NCBI RefSeq assembly: GCF_001748245.1
Contig: NZ_BDFO01000001.1
Coordinates: forward strand, 2,252,461-2,316,460
Length of the DNA stretch: 64,000 nucleotides
Source of the DNA: Oligoflexus tunisiensis
GTDB lineage: Bacteria > Bdellovibrionota_B > Oligoflexia > Oligoflexales > Oligoflexaceae
Direction of reading: 5' to 3'
This document shows, in pieces, positions 1 to 7,913 of this stretch. Made by a program: the position numbers and the translations under genes. Under the pieces are notes generated by a model. That model did not search any database and was not told the origin of the DNA. It saw only the letters and a list, made by a program, of their open reading frames with translations. Every line of letters starts with the position of its first letter. Positions within the stretch are counted from its first letter, which is position 1.

Positions 1-1
1 G

Positions 2-856
2 GCCACTGGTGATGACGCTTATGTTTCTGCCATGCAGATGCAGCTCAGCAAGATCAGTGAAACGGAAGGGAAAGGGACCTTTACCTTCTTCCCGACCTTT
101 GATGGGTCGAGCGAAGGTCCTGATGTCATCGTCACGACTTTCGAAGCCACAGAAGAAAAGAAGACGATGGATCTGCAGCTCTATTTCACCGCGTCTTCGG
201 ATGAAATGCCAACGTCGCTGGGTCTGACGGTCACCGATACGGATGGCCTCATCACCGGCTCGGGCACCGCCATTCGTCCGGAACTTGCCGCCGACAAAGG
301 TACGTTCGCTCCATTCCAGACCAAAGAGGAATTCGCCTACGTCTATACCCTGGCGGCGGATCGTGAAGCCAACCTCGGTGTGGAAAAATTTGCGGCGGTT
401 TCCGCGACAGGCTATGAGGACTCCAGCAGCTACTTCACAAACTATGGTGTGGACTCGATAGTGAAAAATTTTGCTATCGGTCTGCTGCGGACAGCCTCAT
501 CCACCTTTAACTGTGCGACCTCCGGTCAAGTCATTTCCACAGACCTGCCGGCCGATATCTGTAAGACCAATACCGCCGTCACCGATGCGGATGTTCTCGC
601 AGGTCTGACCACCTTCTGTACCAATAACCCTGGCAACCAGAATATCTGCTTGATCGCCGGTCAGGCCAATAAGTGGGCCAACCCCATCTACTTGAATGCG
701 GACGGTTATGTGGGCAATGAGAGCTTTCAGAAACCAACCGACAGTGCCTATACACCTCTGGTCGAGGCCCTGGCGGACATCACCGTTTATACACCGACCG
801 CTCTGAAGGCTTTGACCAAACCGGAGCTGCCGGACGCTGTCGATACAGTGGAATAA
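2..856 (+). CDS. Hypothetical protein, 5' end outside the window
   Basis: The frame is open from base 2 with no upstream stop, so the N-terminus is missing; the visible part is about 284 residues ending at TAA 854-856. It is rich in Thr, Ser, Ala and Asp with few Lys, which is typical of exported proteins. Four cysteines lie in the middle (around FNCATSG, DICKTN, TFCTNN and NICLIA) and could form two disulfides. The first visible part, with short TVTDTDGL-like stretches, suggests beta-rich structure. No enzyme motif was recognised. The gene ends three bases before the convergent stop of the next gene. Secretion is inferred because the signal peptide would lie outside the window. Confidence 0.75.
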   Translation, partial: ATGDDAYVSAMQMQLSKISETEGKGTFTFFPTFDGSSEGPDVIVTTFEATEEKKTMDLQLYFTASSDEMPTSLGLTVTDTDGLITGSGTAIRPELAADKGTFAPFQTKEEFAYVYTLAADREANLGVEKFAAVSATGYEDSSSYFTNYGVDSIVKNFAIGLLRTASSTFNCATSGQVISTDLPADICKTNTAVTDADVLAGLTTFCTNNPGNQNICLIAGQANKWANPIYLNADGYVGNESFQKPTDSAYTPLVEALADITVYTPTALKALTKPELPDAVDTVE

Positions 857-859
857 GAC

Positions 860-1378
860 TCAACGTTTCACGACTGGCAAAAGACGCATCGCTTCCCGGC
901 GATGCTCTTTTGTTTTCGGCAGGTCCTGGCAAACATAGCCGATGCCGCCCTCCTGCTGGCGCACCCGCTCACCACGATTGATCACCGATAATTTCCAGCT
1001 CAACTGACAGCGGCCATCGTCCAGTCGCACCAGTTCAATCCGTGCGCTCTTCTCCATCGCGCCGCTGTGGTGCGAGCCCCGATAAACATAGCGCCGGACG
1101 CCGGGTTCATCGAACTTTTCGGCCGGACCGGTGGAGGCCACACCAGGGACAGTGAAACGTTTCTCATCGAGCAGAAAATGCATAAGAGGCAGGTTGTCCG
1201 AGCGCAGCGTGTAAAGCTGGGGATCCTTCTGAACGTCAGCCAGTGTCTGCCCCGTTTTTTGAGTGAGATCACGATTCCAGATATCCAGGGTCTGACCGGC
1301 CTGGGGCAGCCAGACCTCCTGAGCGAACACAGACAGACTCCAGAAGCAGCACAGCAGGAGAAGAAGAGAACGCAGCAT
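860..1378 (-). CDS. Small secreted protein of unknown function
   Basis: This 172-residue protein begins with a clear Sec signal peptide (MLRSLLLLLC, cleavage likely after VFAQ). The mature part carries two cysteines, in GRCQLSW and GYVCQDL, that may pair in the periplasm. A GAGGTGG ribosome binding site lies 6 bases upstream of the ATG. No family was recognised. The gene is transcribed leftwards behind a strong terminator (1461-1480), so it is probably a separate transcription unit from the lipoprotein gene at 1632-2513. Confidence 0.8.
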   Translation of the reverse strand: MLRSLLLLLCCFWSLSVFAQEVWLPQAGQTLDIWNRDLTQKTGQTLADVQKDPQLYTLRSDNLPLMHFLLDEKRFTVPGVASTGPAEKFDEPGVRRYVYRGSHHSGAMEKSARIELVRLDDGRCQLSWKLSVINRGERVRQQEGGIGYVCQDLPKTKEHRREAMRLLPVVKR

Positions 1379-1460
1379 GGAACCACCTCAACGCAAGAGA
1401 ACCCGCAGCCAGCGCGGGTGCGTTAGGAGGAGCAAGGAGAATGCCTTGAGAATGAAAGAG

Positions 1461-1480
1461 GAAAACGCCCGTTTCGGGCG
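1461..1480 (-). terminator. Intrinsic terminator for the 1632-2513 lipoprotein gene
   Basis: Read on the minus strand, a 6-bp GC-only stem (CGCCCG / CGGGCG) closes an AAA loop and is followed directly by TTTTCC. This is a good rho-independent terminator about 150 bases after the lipoprotein stop codon and before the next leftward gene. Confidence 0.65.
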
Positions 1481-1512
1481 GAGCCGGGCGACAGCTGTCA
1501 AAAACCTTGACA

Positions 1513-1638
1513 CTCATGAGGGCCGTATTGGGAAAGATACTGCGTTGCTCGGTCGCCTGCGCTGCTCATTGGCCTGGGGCCAACTCCGCTGCTCGTCTCC
1601 CTCCCGCCTTGTCTCTTTCCCAATACGGCCCTCATGAG
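1513..1638. repeat. Perfect 25-bp inverted repeat around a 76-bp centre
   Basis: The arms 1513-1537 and 1614-1638 are exact reverse complements (CTCATGAGGGCCGTATTGGG followed by AAAGA). The right arm contains the stop codon of the leftward lipoprotein gene. The centre is GC-rich with its own short repeats (CTGCTC, GGCCTGGGGCC). The whole element is 126 bp. It could be a small MITE/REP-like element or a very large 3' hairpin. No transposase is present and no second copy was noticed in the window. Confidence 0.8.
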
Positions 1639-2513
1639 CGTGGCCACCAATTCTTGCGGGTAATCGCGCCCTCGGTGCGGTAACGGACATGGCTCAGAGT
1701 CCCTTCGTAGCTGACCAGCGGCGCAAGTTCCGGATCCTGCATCACCTCCGCCAGCGGCAGAGGACGATTGCCAATCAGAACCATATTGCTGATCAAGCGA
1801 ATGCCATGGCTGTAGTCCGCATACCAGTTGCCGTGAACGGTACTCAAAGGCTGAATCGGCGAGCCATTCGCTCGATGCCAGCCATAGATGGCCACTTTTT
1901 TAGGGCGATCGTTCAATTGATTCGAGAGCACCACATCCTTCTTGTGACCCGCGATCAGCTCGTCCGGTTGGTCCTGGTCGAGCTGCTGGCGAATGACCCG
2001 GTCGTGGCGTACGAATTCGTCCACCGTGACCATGGCATCACTCGGTTTGAAGGGATTGGGGGGAAGCCTCAGCCGGGCGGCACGATAGATCTCATCGACA
2101 AGGCGAGCCGTCGGCAGGGAGAAGCCGAAGGCATCCGCCACCTGCTGGGCGGTCACAGGGCTCATGGGTACCCGAACGAATTCATCATCATCGCCGACCG
2201 CAAGGTAATCTTTCATCACCCAAAGGGTGACTGTGACCGTCCGACCCGAACGGGTCTTGGCGTTGTATTGAATTTGGACCAGTTCGCGAAGAAAATCGGG
2301 CAGATTCCCGCGTCGCAGCTCACGCAGAATGGAACGCTCGCGGCTCCCTTCATCCGCGCCACGGATCATCTTCGCAAAGGCCACCCCATCCGCGGCATCC
2401 GCCTGACGTTCAGGTATGGAACCAGGGACCAGCGGAGCCGATGGGGTCAGGCATCCCGTGCAAAGCGTCAGCAGGAATAAGGGCAAAATCAATCGAGTGC
2501 AACGCGCAATCAT
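1632..2513 (-). CDS. Lipoprotein of the YGWH/DYSHGIRL family, copy 1
   Basis: The 293-residue product has a lipoprotein signal peptide ending in LCTGC, so it is probably anchored by Cys21. It aligns along its length with the protein at 6676-7560. Shared blocks include DYLAVG, the RVP strand, LPT.(K/R)(M/L)VD.IY, AGHKKDVV, IYGWH, PIQPLSTVH and YADYSHGIRL. The conserved His, Asp, Tyr and Lys in these blocks look like an active or ligand-binding site, but no named enzyme family was recognised. A CAGGAG ribosome binding site precedes the ATG. It is monocistronic, and its end overlaps a 25-bp inverted repeat. Confidence 0.85.
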   Translation of the reverse strand: MIARCTRLILPLFLLTLCTGCLTPSAPLVPGSIPERQADAADGVAFAKMIRGADEGSRERSILRELRRGNLPDFLRELVQIQYNAKTRSGRTVTVTLWVMKDYLAVGDDDEFVRVPMSPVTAQQVADAFGFSLPTARLVDEIYRAARLRLPPNPFKPSDAMVTVDEFVRHDRVIRQQLDQDQPDELIAGHKKDVVLSNQLNDRPKKVAIYGWHRANGSPIQPLSTVHGNWYADYSHGIRLISNMVLIGNRPLPLAEVMQDPELAPLVSYEGTLSHVRYRTEGAITRKNWWPRS

Positions 2514-2712
2514 GCAGACGCTCCTGAGAAATTCGAGCGAGTCCTCATCATCTTTCCATTTTACGGCAGGAACATGAAAAAATCCTCAGTGATCCAGCTT
2601 TATTACGAAGCGACGCCGCGGACGAAGGCGGAAATACTTAAGGCTCCTGAATCATGGCACGATAAGAGGTCCGGAGCGGTTTACCAGGCATCCCCTCAAG
2701 CGGCTGGAACAC

Positions 2713-4560
2713 ATGCGCAATATTTTGCAGGCAGGACTGATCGTCACGCTGCTTTGGACAGCGACCCCGGGCTATGCCCAGGAGGTTGAGACCGAAGAGA
2801 TGATCTGTCGCGACATCGGCGATATCTTTTGCCTTTTGGAAGAATTTTCCAAGAGCCTCGAAGGGATCACCAGTCTGTCTGCGAAGCCCATACCCAGTGC
2901 GGAAAGCAAAGCGCCGCTGGATCGCACCGTGGTCGAACTGCAGCGTGACCGTCGGGAAACGAAACTCAGCCTGACCGAAGCCGGCCAGCCCACGGAAGTG
3001 ACGCTCATCAACCTCGCGCCTGAGGTCAATGTCTGGTATCTGCTCAAACTGCAGTGGAGTCCCCAAAAAATTGAATGGTATCACATCGATAACGCCGAGC
3101 CTCGCGCCATCTGGGTCGAACTGAATCCGCAGCAGCCGACCGGCCTTTGGCTGCGTGATGGCAAAGGCGGGGACAGGGTCTGTGAACTCTGGACCAAAGG
3201 CAGCGGCCATCCTCTGCGCGACGCCCGCGCGGCCAATGCCCCTTATGCTCCGATTTGTCAGAAAGCCCTCTTTGTGCGTAACACCATCGAAGGCTATCGT
3301 ACCACCAAGGAATGGGTGGTGGAATTTTTGCGAGCCAATATCTGGGGCGGCGAAACCATCACCAATATCGTGAAGGAAACCGTTTATAAGGATAATTTCC
3401 TTCTGAAGTCGGATCCGGTCGGTCCCGTCGGCAAACCGGCGAGCAGTGAATTGCCCAACGCGCCGGCCAATGCCAAGGTGTCGAGCAAGATGAAGGGCGA
3501 GCTCCTGCCGGTCAAGGAACTGGGCATCAGCGTGATGGGCGCGGCGGAAGAAAATCTGGAGGTCGGCCGCTGGTATCGCACCAAACGGCAGGAAGGCGTC
3601 TTCGTCAGTGTGATCGTTCCCAAGGCCATCGACGAGAGCATCCTGAAAAGTCATCGTGATTATGTGCGCGAACTCGATAATGTGGAAATGGATGCGGTCT
3701 CAATCCTGGCCGCCTTTGATACGACCATGTTCGATGTGAGCTTTGCCATGGGCACGGATCATCCCGCCGTGGGCTGGTCCGATCGCGTGCTTCCCGATGT
3801 CCGCAATCCCCTCTCCAAAGGACCGGATGGCTTTGATAATTTGAATCCTCTCACTCCCACGGGGCTTATTCCGCCTTACCTCTCCGACCGTGTGGTGGGT
3901 ATCTTCACAGGTGGATTCAAACGCGATCATGGCGCTTTCCGCTGGGGCGAACTCGCGCGCAAAAATTACGGTTCGCATTATGGTTTCATGGAAAACGGCA
4001 CGGTTCTGAGCAGCATCGTTCCTGATCTTGCCTCGCTGATCGTCTATAAGGATGGTCGCGTGGATATGAAGACCTGGACCGATCAGGATACATTGAACAT
4101 GGGCAACATGAAACACGTTCGACAGAACGGTGTGCCCATCATCGATTGGAATGAACTCACGCAACAGGCCGTGCCCGGGCGTTGGGTGAGCAACTGGACC
4201 CTCGGCAACTGGTCCGGTTCGCAGGATAAGAAATTCCGCTCACTCCGCGCTGGCGTTTGCGAAGCGGAATACAAAGGCCGTCGATTCCTGATTTACGGCT
4301 ATTTCTCGAGCATGACGCCAGCCGGCATGGCTCGCGTGTTCCAGTCCTATGGCTGCACCTATGCGATGCACCTCGATATGAATGCCCTGGAACATACTTA
4401 TATGAGTCTCTATTCGGCAAACAAGGCCAAGGACCCATCGCCGCAGCACCTGGTCAAGGGTATGAAGGTGCTCGATGAGAGGTTCAAGGGCAATGTCCCG
4501 CGCTATATAGGTTATCCCGACAACCGGGATTTCTTCTATTTTACTGAGAAGAAAGAATGA
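2713..4560 (+). CDS. Secreted protein with NAGPA/DUF2233-like C-terminal region
   Basis: This 615-residue protein has a signal peptide ending near GYAQ. Residues 20-260 form an unrecognised region. The C-terminal half (from about VVGIFTGGF to YMSLY) has the layout of phosphodiester glycosidase domains: a GGF strand, a GFMENG turn, and a final segment GYFSSMTPAGMARVFQSYGC followed by an LDMNALEHTYM stretch where the family usually has LDGGGSSTM. The catalytic loop is therefore altered, and assignment rests on layout rather than identity. The stop overlaps the next start by four bases (ATGA), so it is translationally coupled to the HAD-UbiA gene, suggesting a shared glycolipid or cell-envelope role. 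Confidence 0.7.
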   Translation: MRNILQAGLIVTLLWTATPGYAQEVETEEMICRDIGDIFCLLEEFSKSLEGITSLSAKPIPSAESKAPLDRTVVELQRDRRETKLSLTEAGQPTEVTLINLAPEVNVWYLLKLQWSPQKIEWYHIDNAEPRAIWVELNPQQPTGLWLRDGKGGDRVCELWTKGSGHPLRDARAANAPYAPICQKALFVRNTIEGYRTTKEWVVEFLRANIWGGETITNIVKETVYKDNFLLKSDPVGPVGKPASSELPNAPANAKVSSKMKGELLPVKELGISVMGAAEENLEVGRWYRTKRQEGVFVSVIVPKAIDESILKSHRDYVRELDNVEMDAVSILAAFDTTMFDVSFAMGTDHPAVGWSDRVLPDVRNPLSKGPDGFDNLNPLTPTGLIPPYLSDRVVGIFTGGFKRDHGAFRWGELARKNYGSHYGFMENGTVLSSIVPDLASLIVYKDGRVDMKTWTDQDTLNMGNMKHVRQNGVPIIDWNELTQQAVPGRWVSNWTLGNWSGSQDKKFRSLRAGVCEAEYKGRRFLIYGYFSSMTPAGMARVFQSYGCTYAMHLDMNALEHTYMSLYSANKAKDPSPQHLVKGMKVLDERFKGNVPRYIGYPDNRDFFYFTEKKE

Positions 4561-6035
4561 TGCATCCACACCCCCAGCCTGTCATCAAGGAAGAGAAAAG
4601 GCCGCTGGTGGTGGACCTGGACGGTACCCTTTTGCAATCGGATTCCCTGCTGGAATCCATGTGCGCGGTCGTGCGGCGCAAATTTTCCGATCTCTTCCGC
4701 CTGCCTCTCTGGCTTGCGAAAGGCCTGCCTTACTTCAAGCAGCGGGTCTATGCACGCAATGACAGCGACGTGACCCGGCTGCCCTACAATCCGGATATCC
4801 TCGAAGCGTTGCGCATCGAACAGAAACGCGGTCGGCGTTTGATCCTGGCCACCGGCGCGCATCAGGACTTTGCTCAGAAGGTGGCGGATCATCTGGGTCT
4901 CTTTGCGGAAACCTATGGCTCGACCGATACGGTAAATCTTACCGGTTCGGCCAAAGCTCAGCGCATGGTCGAACTCTTTGGAACCAAGGGTTTTGACTAT
5001 GCCGGTAATAGTCGGGTGGATAAAGCGGTCTGGCGCCAGGCGTCAGCGGCCTGGCTCGTGAGTGACAGCGAAGCCTTCTCCCGTGAGGTGAAAGGCCTGA
5101 TTCCGGTCTCGCGGGAATTCCGCTTCGGCCCGCCGCGCCTGAAGGTTTATCTGAAAGCTCTGCGTGTGCATCAGTGGTCAAAAAACATGCTCATCTTTTT
5201 GCCCACGCTGCTGTCGCATCATTATTTTGAGCTGCGGAGCTGGCTGCATTGTCTGCTGGCGTTTGCATCTTTTTCCGCGATCGCTTCGTCGGTTTATATC
5301 CTGAACGATCTTTTGGATATCGAAGCGGATCGCCGTCATCCGGATAACCGCAAACGGCCTTTTGCCGCTGGGACTCTTTCCATTATCACAGGCTGGAGCC
5401 TCGCGCCGTTGCTCTTGCTCGGCGGGCTGGGGATTGGTCTCTATATTTCCTTCAATTACTTTATGGTTGTGCTGGGCTATTTCGCGATGACATGTCTTTA
5501 TTCATTGAAACTCAAGCAGCTCGCGATTGCCGATATTATCGTCCTCGCTCTGCTCTATACCTGGCGGGTTCTGGCCGGTGGTGTGGCAACGGAAACGATC
5601 ATCACGGAATGGTTCATGACGTTCGCCCTGTTCTTCTTTCTGTCCCTTGCGACACTCAAACGTTGCTCGGAATTAATCCTGATGGAACAGAATCATGAAA
5701 AGAAGAATAAGCGTCGCGGTTATATGGTCGCTGACCTGCCTCTGCTCCTGGGATTCGGTGTCGCAAGCAGCTACCTTTCGGTGCTGGTGATGGCCTTGTA
5801 TCTGAATGATAATCGTGTGGTAGTTCAGTTGCGTTACCCGGAAGCACTGTGGACGCTGTGTCCCATTCTTCTTTACTGGACAAGCCGCCTATGGCTGATG
5901 GCCTATCGTGGTCGCATGACGACCGATCCACTCGTCTTCGCACTCCGTGATCGTACCAGCTATGTCATTGTCTTAAGCGCAGGACTCCTGTGGCTGTTGG
6001 CACGTGGCCCCCTGTTTCTTGCTTTCGCGTTTTGA
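4557..6035 (+). CDS. HAD phosphatase - UbiA prenyltransferase fusion
   Basis: The 492-residue protein has two parts. Residues 1-200 are a HAD-type hydrolase with motif I VVDLDGTLL, an LATGAH motif II and a late YAGNSRVDK motif where the acidic cluster is expected. Residues 200-490 are an integral membrane UbiA-family prenyltransferase with the first Asp-rich motif NDLLDIEADRRHPDN and the typical KRPFAAG that follows, and about eight membrane segments. Such fusions resemble decaprenyl-phosphate phosphoribosyltransferase-type enzymes that make polyprenyl-linked sugars; the exact substrate is unknown. Its start overlaps the upstream secreted protein gene, so the two are probably made together at the membrane. 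Confidence 0.88.
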   Translation: MMHPHPQPVIKEEKRPLVVDLDGTLLQSDSLLESMCAVVRRKFSDLFRLPLWLAKGLPYFKQRVYARNDSDVTRLPYNPDILEALRIEQKRGRRLILATGAHQDFAQKVADHLGLFAETYGSTDTVNLTGSAKAQRMVELFGTKGFDYAGNSRVDKAVWRQASAAWLVSDSEAFSREVKGLIPVSREFRFGPPRLKVYLKALRVHQWSKNMLIFLPTLLSHHYFELRSWLHCLLAFASFSAIASSVYILNDLLDIEADRRHPDNRKRPFAAGTLSIITGWSLAPLLLLGGLGIGLYISFNYFMVVLGYFAMTCLYSLKLKQLAIADIIVLALLYTWRVLAGGVATETIITEWFMTFALFFFLSLATLKRCSELILMEQNHEKKNKRRGYMVADLPLLLGFGVASSYLSVLVMALYLNDNRVVVQLRYPEALWTLCPILLYWTSRLWLMAYRGRMTTDPLVFALRDRTSYVIVLSAGLLWLLARGPLFLAFAF

Positions 6036-6047
6036 ACTTTCTATGCT
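6019..6047 (+). promoter_or_regulatory. Probable sigma70 promoter of slyD-like gene
   Basis: TTGCTT (6019-6024) and TATGCT (6042-6047) are separated by exactly 17 bases. They lie about 40 bases upstream of the slyD-like start and overlap the end of the prenyltransferase gene. An AGAGGA ribosome binding site follows at 6073-6078. Confidence 0.5.
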
Positions 6048-6085
6048 AGGGTAATGGCTTGTGCTCTTTAGCGTAGAGGATACTT

Positions 6086-6568
6086 ATGATCGCAGGACAA
6101 AATTCAGTCGTTCTCATGGATTATACCGTCAAAGACGACGAGGGCAATTTGATCGATACGTCCGCTGGCCAGGACCCATTGGCTTTCATTCTGGGCATGG
6201 GTAACATCATTCCTGGTCTTGAGCGTGCCTTTATTGGAAAGAAAAAAGGTGATTCCTTCCAGGTTCGCGTGAAGCCTGAAGAAGGCTATGGTGAAAGAGA
6301 TGAGGCGCTGGTGGAAGTGGTTCCACGGACCCAATTCTCCGGTATCAAGGATCTTCGTCCTGGCATGCAACTCCAGGCTCAAACTGACGACGAAGTCATG
6401 GTTGTGACCGTCGTTAAATTGACAGATAGAGAAGTTACTGTGGATGCCAATCATCCACTGGCAGGTAAAACACTAAACTTTGACGTGGCAGTAGTTGACG
6501 TAAGAACGGCGACCCAGGAAGAACTGGCTCACGGTCACGTTCATGGAGTCGGTGGTCACCACCATTGA
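6086..6568 (+). CDS. slyD: FKBP-type peptidyl-prolyl isomerase, SlyD-like
   Basis: The 160-residue protein has the FKBP core split by an insert-in-flap domain. The start VVLMDYTVKDDEGNLIDTS, then FILGMGNIIPGLERAFIGK, then VKPEEGYGERD, and a C-terminal NHPLAGKTLNFDVAV are all typical of SlyD. The tail is His-rich (HGHVHGVGGHHH), as in metal-binding SlyD proteins that also act in nickel delivery. It should catalyse proline isomerisation and act as a cytoplasmic chaperone. It appears monocistronic, with its own promoter and a terminator-like hairpin downstream. Confidence 0.93.
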   Translation: MIAGQNSVVLMDYTVKDDEGNLIDTSAGQDPLAFILGMGNIIPGLERAFIGKKKGDSFQVRVKPEEGYGERDEALVEVVPRTQFSGIKDLRPGMQLQAQTDDEVMVVTVVKLTDREVTVDANHPLAGKTLNFDVAVVDVRTATQEELAHGHVHGVGGHHH

Positions 6569-6593
6569 ACCCATTACTGTCCTGCAAAAACAA

Positions 6594-6629
6594 AAGCGGT
6601 AGCCCTGCGTCATAGCCGGCATACCGCTT
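6594..6629. terminator. Hairpin between convergent genes
   Basis: Arms AAGCGGTA (6594-6601) and TACCGCTT (6622-6629) are perfect complements, extended inside by GCC/GGC. The hairpin sits between the convergent slyD-like gene and the 6676-7560 gene and could stop transcription from both sides, although the T tract is weak. Confidence 0.5.
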
Positions 6630-6675
6630 CCTTTCATTCAGCTTCGGCCTCTGGCCGAAACCTTCCAGATCCTTT

Positions 6676-7560
6676 TTATTTCGAAGCCATTGGGAAAGTC
6701 GAACGTCCTGAGATGTAGTAGGGCTGTGGAATCACGCCTTCATCACTCAGGAGCGACGCCGTTGGACTCTGGCTCAGGACGTCCCGGAGATCCAGGGTCT
6801 TGGTGCCGATTTCCACCGCGTTGGATACGAGGCGAATACCATGGCTATAGTCCGCGTAATCTGCACTGTGAACGGTGGAGAGGGGTTGAATCGGAGTGGA
6901 ATTCTTTTGGTGCCAGCCGTAGATCGCAATCGCACGTGGTTTCTTGGCCAAACGCCGGCTCTGCACCACATCCTTCTTATGACCCGCCACCAGCAGGCCT
7001 GGCCGCCAGTTGCTGCGATTCAGCTGCTTCTGAACGAGTCCATGATGTTTCAGGATATTCGTGGCGCTGGTCATGGCCTTGCTTGCGGGCAGGGGAGCGG
7101 GTTTCAGCTTAACTTTGGCCTGCGCGTAAATATCATCGACCATCTTGGATGTGGGCAGGCTGAGATCGAGTTGCCGTGCGAGCGTCTTCACACTGTATAG
7201 ATTGAGAGGAACGCGCACGTAGTCGTTATCCGAACCGACAGCCAAATAATCCGGAACAGCCCAAAAACGTAAGGTTTGCCCGCGATAAGGACCCGTGGTC
7301 AGACGCCGTTCTACAGGATAGAGAAAGCGTTGAAAGTTCGGGACATTGCCTTTCAGAATTTCAGCGACGATCGCCTTCTCGCGTTTTGCTGGCGATAAAT
7401 TTTTGATTTTGTTTAAGAAGACAGAACCGGCCAGAGCATGTTTGGGACGCGCTGGAAGGTCCAGAACGCGACCGGATTGCTTGGCAGTCAAGGCCAGGGC
7501 AGATGTGGTCAGGGTTAATTGAAGGCCCAGAAATAAGCTCAGAAACGTGCGGAGGTTCAT
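6676..7560 (-). CDS. Secreted protein of the YGWH/DYSHGIRL family, copy 2
   Basis: The start is set at 7560 (MNLRTFLSLF), where a signal peptide begins behind GAGGACGACGAGCT; an upstream in-frame ATG at 7587 would spoil the signal. The 294-residue protein is a paralogue of the lipoprotein at 1632-2513, sharing DYLAVG, AGHKKDVV, IYGWH, PIQPLSTVH and YADYSHGIRL. Here the signal peptide ends in SALA with no lipobox Cys, so this copy is probably periplasmic or secreted rather than lipid-anchored. Function is unknown. It is transcribed alone and converges on slyD. Confidence 0.85.
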   Translation of the reverse strand: MNLRTFLSLFLGLQLTLTTSALALTAKQSGRVLDLPARPKHALAGSVFLNKIKNLSPAKREKAIVAEILKGNVPNFQRFLYPVERRLTTGPYRGQTLRFWAVPDYLAVGSDNDYVRVPLNLYSVKTLARQLDLSLPTSKMVDDIYAQAKVKLKPAPLPASKAMTSATNILKHHGLVQKQLNRSNWRPGLLVAGHKKDVVQSRRLAKKPRAIAIYGWHQKNSTPIQPLSTVHSADYADYSHGIRLVSNAVEIGTKTLDLRDVLSQSPTASLLSDEGVIPQPYYISGRSTFPMASK

Positions 7561-7587
7561 AGCTCGTCGTCCTCGACCAGTTAACAA

Positions 7588-7913
7588 AATTTCACCCCAA
7601 GGTGACTACTTCACTCTAATTTGAGTACCCTGTCCATCAATAATATGCGTTTCGTCAGGTGTAACCCTTGATATTTAATATCAGGGAAAGCAGCTGAAAA
7701 ACTCGGGTCTTGAAGAAGCGACTAAACTTCGCACAAAACACGTGGGAAATGTGATCTGAGATTGCCATTCTTTCGTCAGGTAAGAAGATTTTTGCGCAAG
7801 ACCTGTTAAGCAAAGTGGTGGAATTCATGCCTCGAATAACTCACTTGACCCAGGGTGTGCCCCCTGCGCTATAGTCTCTATAAATATTGAGAAGATCGAG
7901 AGGAGTTCCGAGC
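7588..7913. promoter_or_regulatory. Intergenic region with palindrome and subtilase promoter
   Basis: This 326-base gap between divergent genes holds no credible ORF. A 15-base perfect palindrome TGATATTTAATATCA (7669-7683) lies within a CCC/GGG-flanked hairpin and may be an operator. Near the subtilase start, TTGACC (7845-7850) and TATAGT (7870-7875) form a promoter with a long 19-base spacer. An AGAGGAG ribosome binding site lies just before the ATG at 7914. Confidence 0.4.

Noticed and set aside
2574..2789. Short + strand ORF starting ATGAAAAAATCC
   Set aside because: It overlaps the start of the secreted protein gene at 2713, has low-complexity nonsense after 20 codons and no family features.
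2638..3654. 338-residue antisense ORF over the NAGPA-like gene
   Set aside because: It covers part of a longer + strand gene with signal peptide and coupled downstream gene.
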